Shown: positions 5,121-8,213 of the stretch, one piece after another | How the letters are laid out: each line of letters opens with the position of its first letter | Position numbering within the stretch: the first letter of the stretch is position 1 | Source of the DNA: an uncultured Collinsella sp. | GTDB taxonomy: Bacteria; Actinomycetota; Coriobacteriia; Coriobacteriales; Coriobacteriaceae | Direction of reading: 5' to 3' | DNA length: 8,213 nucleotides | Assembly (NCBI GenBank): GCA_900757385.1 | Contig: CAAENO010000119.1 | Coordinates: 1-8,213 of the forward strand | The notes under the pieces: model-generated | Seen by the model: only the letters and a program-made list of their open reading frames with translations | What the model was told of the DNA's origin: nothing | The model's database searches: none | Position numbers and translations under genes: made by a program

Positions 5121-5885
5121 ATGGCAGGAAGACGCGAAAAAATACGCCGCGTTGGGATTATCCCCGAATATCGCGGCTTTACCCCCGACGGCCTTGCCAG
5201 CGGAGACGCCATCGACATGACGGTCGATGAGCTCGAAGTCCTACGGCTGTGCGACCTGGAAGGCCTTAATCAAGAGGCAGTGGCACAGCAGATGGGCATC
5301 GCGCGCGCCACGGTGGCGGCCATCTGCAGCCGAGCGCATCGCAAGGTGGCAAACGCGCTGGTCAACGGGCGCGCGCTCATCATCGCAGGCGGCAATATCG
5401 CATACTCCCCCATCACCACGGCGACGGCCGTATGGCCAGCAAAGGAGGTCGGCACCATGAGGGTGGCAACGACGTACGACAACAGCAACATCTTTATGCA
5501 CTTTGGCCGCAGCGAGCAGTTCAAGATCTACGACATCCAGGACGGCAAGGTGCTTAACGAGCAGGTCGTAGGCACCGGTGGCACCGGTCATGGCGCGCTG
5601 GCGGGTCTGCTCGCCAACGGTGGCGTCGACACGCTCATCTGCGGCGGTATCGGCGGCGGCGCCATCAACGCGCTCACCCAGGCCGGCATCACGGTCTATG
5701 CGGGCGCCCAGGGCAGCTGCGACGCCTGCATCGAGGCACTCATTGCCGGCACGCTCGCTCAGACCGGCGAGGCCACTTGCGACTGCCATGACCATGACCA
5801 CGAGCACACCCACGATCATGGCGAGTCCTGCGGCTGCCACGGCCATCACGACCACGACGGGCACGAGGGCTGCGACTGCCACTAA
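5121..5885 (+). CDS. DUF134 helix-turn-helix domain fused to NifX/NifB-type cofactor-binding domain with His/Cys-rich metal tail
   Basis: The product has 254 residues in three parts. Residues 1-95 match DUF134 (RRVGIIPEYRGFTP, TVDELEVLRLCDLEGLNQEAVAQQMGIARATVAAICSRAHRKVANALVNGRAL), an HTH domain predicted to bind DNA. Residues 113-215 match the dinitrogenase iron-molybdenum cofactor (NifX/NifB C-terminal) fold, from MRVATTYDNSNIFMHFGRSEQFKIYD to DTLICGGIGGGAINAL and GAQGSCDACIEALIAG. This domain is known to bind Fe-S or FeMo-type clusters in nitrogen fixers, but it is widespread in anaerobes that do not fix nitrogen, where its role is unclear. Residues 220-254 are a chelating tail with 12 His, 6 Cys and three CxCH units. 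The ATG at 5121 has GGAG 5 nt upstream. An earlier in-frame ATG at 5064 is rejected because the extension runs across the palindrome. No nif gene is present; a metal- or redox-responsive regulator is an inference. Confidence 0.88.
   Translation: MAGRREKIRRVGIIPEYRGFTPDGLASGDAIDMTVDELEVLRLCDLEGLNQEAVAQQMGIARATVAAICSRAHRKVANALVNGRALIIAGGNIAYSPITTATAVWPAKEVGTMRVATTYDNSNIFMHFGRSEQFKIYDIQDGKVLNEQVVGTGGTGHGALAGLLANGGVDTLICGGIGGGAINALTQAGITVYAGAQGSCDACIEALIAGTLAQTGEATCDCHDHDHEHTHDHGESCGCHGHHDHDGHEGCDCH
5441..5459 (+). promoter_or_regulatory. Internal ribosome-binding site and in-frame ATG at the DUF134/NifX domain junction
   Basis: AAAGGAGGT (5441-5449) is a near-perfect anti-16S match, 7 nt before an ATG (5457-5459) that is in frame with the fusion (Met113). 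The ATG is precisely the canonical first residue of a stand-alone NifX-type domain (MRVATTYD). Initiation here would give a 142-residue protein (5457-5885) with the cofactor domain and metal tail but no HTH. This SD sequence is stronger than the one for the full-length start. Use in the cell is not shown; it could be a relic of two genes that fused. Confidence 0.6.
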
Positions 5886-5948
5886 CGGCACGGCACCGCG
5901 AGCTCGGGGCGCAACGCTGAACGCAACCCAACAATCAAAGCCAACAAC

Positions 5949-5980
5949 AAAGGCCACCCGGTAGCTTCCGAGTGGCCTTT
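5949..5980. terminator. Bidirectional Rho-independent-type terminator
   Basis: AAAGGCCAC (5949-5957) pairs perfectly with GTGGCCTTT (5972-5980). An inner CGG/CCG (5959-5961 / 5968-5970) extends the stem past one mismatch to a 6-nt loop. It sits between the convergent DUF134-NifX and ffh genes. Minus-strand RNA continues as TTTGTTGTTGG after the stem, and plus-strand RNA ends with the stem's TTT, so it can serve both genes. The 60 bases between the DUF134-NifX stop and the hairpin hold nothing recognisable. Confidence 0.8.
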
Positions 5981-6005
5981 GCCGTATCAAGCTGGAATTA
6001 CAGCA

Positions 6006-7481
6006 CTATTTCTTATTGCGCATCTGAGCTTCCATCTGGCGCAGCAGGTCCATATCGGACTTAGGACCGCCCGTCCCAAGGCCGCCCATGCCGCCCAGGC
6101 CCATGGCATCCAGGCCGGGAATATTGGGCATACGCATCTTTTTGCCCTTCTTACCCTTTTTGCCCTTCTTGCCGCCGGCCTGCGCCTGATTGGCCATCGT
6201 GCGCATGCGGCCCATCATCTTGTTCATCTCGCCCCACTGCTTCATAAGGCCGTTGACCTCGGTGGGGGTCACGCCGGCGCCCTTGGCGATACGGGCACGA
6301 CGCTGGCCGTTGATAATGGAGGGACGCAGACGCTCCTCCTTGGTCATCGACATGATGATGGCTTCGTTCTTATCGAAGATGCCCTCGTCCAGGTTGCCGC
6401 CCATCTGGTTGAGCGCGCGCTGGCCACCGGGAAGCATGCCCAGAATGCCCTTCATGCCGCCCATCTTCTTGACGGCCTTCATCTGGTCGAGCATATCGTT
6501 CATGGTAAAGCCCTCGCGCAGCATGCGCTCGGCAGCCTCGAGCTGCTCGGCGTCGGCTGCTTCCTGGGCCTTCTCGATGATGCCCACGACGTCGCCCATA
6601 CCCAAGATACGCTTGGCCATGCGATCGGGATAGAACGGCTCCAGCGAATCGGGCTTCTCGCCCATGCTCACGAACTTGATGGGCTTGCCGGTCACCTGGC
6701 GCACGGAAAGCGCGCCGCCGCCACGGGCATCGCCGTCGAGCTTGGAGATGATCACGCCGTCAAAGTCGGTGCGCTCGGCGAAGGTCGAGACCACGTTGAC
6801 GATATCCTGGCCGGTCATGGCATCGACGACCATCAGCACCTGATCGGGCTTGACGGCCTTCTTGATGTCCACGGCCTCCTGCATCATCTGCTCGTCGATC
6901 TGCAGGCGACCGGCAGTATCAACGATGACAACGTCGCGCAGGTGGTCGACGGCCTCCTGAATGGCGCCCGTGGCGATGTCGACCGGATGCGCGCCGTCAC
7001 CACGGAAGACCGGCACGCCGATCTCGCCGCCGAGCGTTGCCAGCTGGTCGGCAGCGGCGGGACGGTAAACGTCGCACGCGGCGAGCAGCGGCGAGCGACC
7101 CTGCTTCTTGAGCAGGTAGGCCAGCTTTACGGCCGCCGTAGTCTTACCGGAGCCCTGCAGGCCCACGAGCATGATGACGTTGGGGATACGGTTGCTAAAG
7201 ACGAGCTTACTCTCGGTGGAGCCGAGCATCTCGGTAAGCTCGTCGAGTACGATCTTGACGACGTTTTGTGCCGGCGACAGCGACTCCATGACCTCGGCGG
7301 TCATGCAGCGCTCCTTGGTCTTGGCGACAAACTCCTTGACGACCTTAAAGTTGACGTCGGCCTCGAGCAGCGCCATGCGAATGTCGCGCATGGCCGAGGT
7401 GATATCGGCCTCGGTCAGCTTACCCTTGCCACGCAGGCGGTCAAATGTGTCGTTGAGGCGATCGCTCAGGGAATCAAACAC
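6006..7481 (-). CDS. ffh: Signal recognition particle protein Ffh (SRP54 homologue)
   Basis: Ffh is the GTPase subunit of SRP. It binds 4.5S RNA and signal sequences of nascent membrane proteins, then docks with FtsY. The product has 491 residues. The N domain is at about 1-90. The G domain has G1 GLQGSGKTT (107-115), DVYRPAA (137-143), DTAGR (188-192) and SKLDGDARGG (246-255). The methionine-rich M domain (about 325-430) has the finger loop with MKAVKKMGGMKGILGMLPGG and the RNA-binding segment NGQRRARIAKGAG (391-403). The C-terminal tail holds four Gly-Lys-Lys units followed by a Gly/Met-rich stretch. The start is GTG (7479-7481), with AAGGAG (7488-7493) 6 nt upstream overlapping the ftsY stop codon. 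A 10-nt gap separates it from ftsY, so translational coupling is likely. Transcription ends at the hairpin beyond 6006. Confidence 0.97.
   Translation of the reverse strand: MFDSLSDRLNDTFDRLRGKGKLTEADITSAMRDIRMALLEADVNFKVVKEFVAKTKERCMTAEVMESLSPAQNVVKIVLDELTEMLGSTESKLVFSNRIPNVIMLVGLQGSGKTTAAVKLAYLLKKQGRSPLLAACDVYRPAAADQLATLGGEIGVPVFRGDGAHPVDIATGAIQEAVDHLRDVVIVDTAGRLQIDEQMMQEAVDIKKAVKPDQVLMVVDAMTGQDIVNVVSTFAERTDFDGVIISKLDGDARGGGALSVRQVTGKPIKFVSMGEKPDSLEPFYPDRMAKRILGMGDVVGIIEKAQEAADAEQLEAAERMLREGFTMNDMLDQMKAVKKMGGMKGILGMLPGGQRALNQMGGNLDEGIFDKNEAIIMSMTKEERLRPSIINGQRRARIAKGAGVTPTEVNGLMKQWGEMNKMMGRMRTMANQAQAGGKKGKKGKKGKKMRMPNIPGLDAMGLGGMGGLGTGGPKSDMDLLRQMEAQMRNKK
6138..6173 (-). repeat. Four tandem 9-nt units encoding (Gly-Lys-Lys)4 in the Ffh tail
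   Basis: Units at 6165-6173, 6156-6164, 6147-6155 and 6138-6146 read on the minus strand as GGCAAGAAG, GGCAAAAAG, GGTAAGAAG and GGCAAAAAG. They encode residues 437-448, a basic linker between the M domain and the Gly/Met-rich end. The unit number could vary between strains. The basic charge may add RNA or ribosome affinity; that is inference. Confidence 0.7.
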
Positions 7482-7491
7482 TGGTCACTCC

Positions 7492-8213
7492 TTAGTTGGA
7501 CTCGCCCACCAGGGCGCGGCAGAAATCTTTGGCATTGAACTCCTGCAGGTCATCGACCTGCTCGCCCACGCCCACGCGCAGAATCGGGAGCTTAAGCTTC
7601 TCGGCCACGGCCATGGCGATACCGCCCTTTGCCGTGCCGTCGAGCTTGGTCATGATAATACCGTCCAGGCCCAGCGCCTCGTTAAACTCGAGCGCCTGGT
7701 TCAGGCCGTTTTGACCCGTCGCGGCATCGATCACGAGCACGACCGAAACGGGCATGGGGCCGGCGGCCATATTCGCGGCGCGCTTACGCGTCACGTTGAC
7801 CACCTTGGCAAGCTCACGCATGAGCTCGGGGCTCGTGTGCAAACGGCCGGCGGTATCGATAAGCACCAGGTCGCTGCCGCGCTTGTCGGCCTCGTCGAGC
7901 ACGTCGTAGCAAACGCTTGCCGGGTCGGAGCCGCGATCGCGCTTGATGACGGGGACGCCGGCGCGCTGACCCCACACATCGAGCTGCTCGATGGCGGCGG
8001 CGCGGAAGGTGTCGGCCGAGCCCAGGATGACCGCGCGACCCGCATCGGTTTCCGCCTTGGCGAGCTTGCCCACGGTGGTGGTCTTGCCCGTGCCGTTGAT
8101 GCCCACGAACAGCACCACTGCCTCATCGCCACCGAAGATGTCGGCCCCGGGCTCGATGAAGGCACCGGCGATCTCGTCGTTCAAGAGGTCGAGCACCGCA
8201 TAGGCGTCGGGCA
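7492..8213 (-). CDS. ftsY: SRP receptor GTPase FtsY, C-terminal part (cut by window edge)
   Basis: FtsY is the membrane-associated SRP receptor, which forms a twin-GTPase complex with Ffh and hands ribosomes to the translocon. The visible 239 residues are the end of the N domain and the whole G domain. Motifs, numbered from the first complete codon in the window, are G1 GINGTGKTTT (37-46), ADTFRAAAIEQL, LIDTAGRLHT, the strand VVLVIDAATGQNGLNQA, TKLDGTAKGG and GVGEQVDDLQEF. The frame is open to the right edge (residues PDAYA before VLDLLNDE), so the GTG at 8196 is not the true start and the remaining N domain lies outside. The stop TAA (7492-7494) overlaps the ffh ribosome-binding site. The DTFRAAA form and the short C-terminal end after GVGEQ distinguish FtsY from Ffh, which has DVYRPAA and an M domain. 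Confidence 0.96.
   Translation of the reverse strand, partial: PDAYAVLDLLNDEIAGAFIEPGADIFGGDEAVVLFVGINGTGKTTTVGKLAKAETDAGRAVILGSADTFRAAAIEQLDVWGQRAGVPVIKRDRGSDPASVCYDVLDEADKRGSDLVLIDTAGRLHTSPELMRELAKVVNVTRKRAANMAAGPMPVSVVLVIDAATGQNGLNQALEFNEALGLDGIIMTKLDGTAKGGIAMAVAEKLKLPILRVGVGEQVDDLQEFNAKDFCRALVGESN

Noticed and set aside
4955..5218. 88-codon N-terminal extension of thyA
   Set aside because: The extension runs through the thyA -10 box, the palindromes and the neighbouring gene. The ATG at 4954 has an ideal SD sequence and gives the normal family N-terminus.
5121..5885. Evidence of nitrogen fixation from the NifX/NifB-type domain
   Set aside because: The domain is widespread in organisms that do not fix nitrogen, and no nif structural or assembly gene is present in the window.
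5241..5990. Minus-strand open frame of 249 codons opposite the DUF134-NifX gene
   Set aside because: Antisense shadow: Ala/Val/Arg-rich, no recognisable domain, spans the terminator hairpin.
5979..7538. Plus-strand open frame of 519 codons opposite ffh
   Set aside because: It is the antisense of a clear Ffh gene, starts inside the terminator, has a His/Leu-rich composition typical of antisense reading of GC-rich genes, and shows no domain.

Overview
The window is GC-rich and densely packed with genes. Several genes start with GTG, and the mix of families fits an actinobacterium of the class Coriobacteriia. The products look most like those of Collinsella-type gut bacteria, but the genus is inferred from general protein character and not proven. 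Eight protein genes are visible, two of them cut by the window edges. I see no tRNA, rRNA, CRISPR array, transposase or prophage gene.

Layout. Positions 1-430 (minus) hold the N-terminus of the membrane protease FtsH, cut by the left edge. It diverges from a small CobA/CobO-type corrinoid adenosyltransferase gene (508-993, plus). That gene converges on a MATE-family transporter gene (1079-2428, minus). The gap between their stop codons is filled by one long inverted repeat (993-1080). A minus-strand series follows, read from right to left: thyA (4106-4954) and folA (3578-4096) form a tight dTMP/folate operon, a GC-rich hairpin follows folA, then come a SpoU/TrmH-family RNA methyltransferase (2554-3468) and the MATE gene.

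The 166-bp region 4955-5120 is a divergent control region. It contains a good -10 box for thyA lying in a dyad, plus one perfect and one imperfect copy of a 14-bp palindrome next to the plus-strand gene at 5121-5885. That gene encodes a DUF134 helix-turn-helix domain fused to a NifX/NifB-type cofactor-binding domain, with a 35-residue tail rich in His, Cys and Asp. It also carries an internal near-perfect Shine-Dalgarno sequence plus ATG exactly at the domain boundary.

A bidirectional hairpin terminator (5949-5980) separates it from the convergent signal recognition particle (SRP) pair ftsY (7492 to beyond the right edge) and ffh (6006-7481). These two are co-oriented, with the ffh ribosome-binding site overlapping the ftsY stop codon.

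How the genes work together. ThyA converts dUMP to dTMP and turns methylene-THF into DHF; DHFR recycles the DHF. FtsY and Ffh are receptor and targeting GTPase of the same membrane-insertion pathway. FtsH degrades membrane proteins, but its position here gives no direct link to them. The DUF134-NifX gene stands alone and is the most distinctive locus in the window: it combines a DNA-binding domain, a likely metal or cofactor-binding domain and a metal-chelating tail, with a palindromic candidate operator just upstream of its start.
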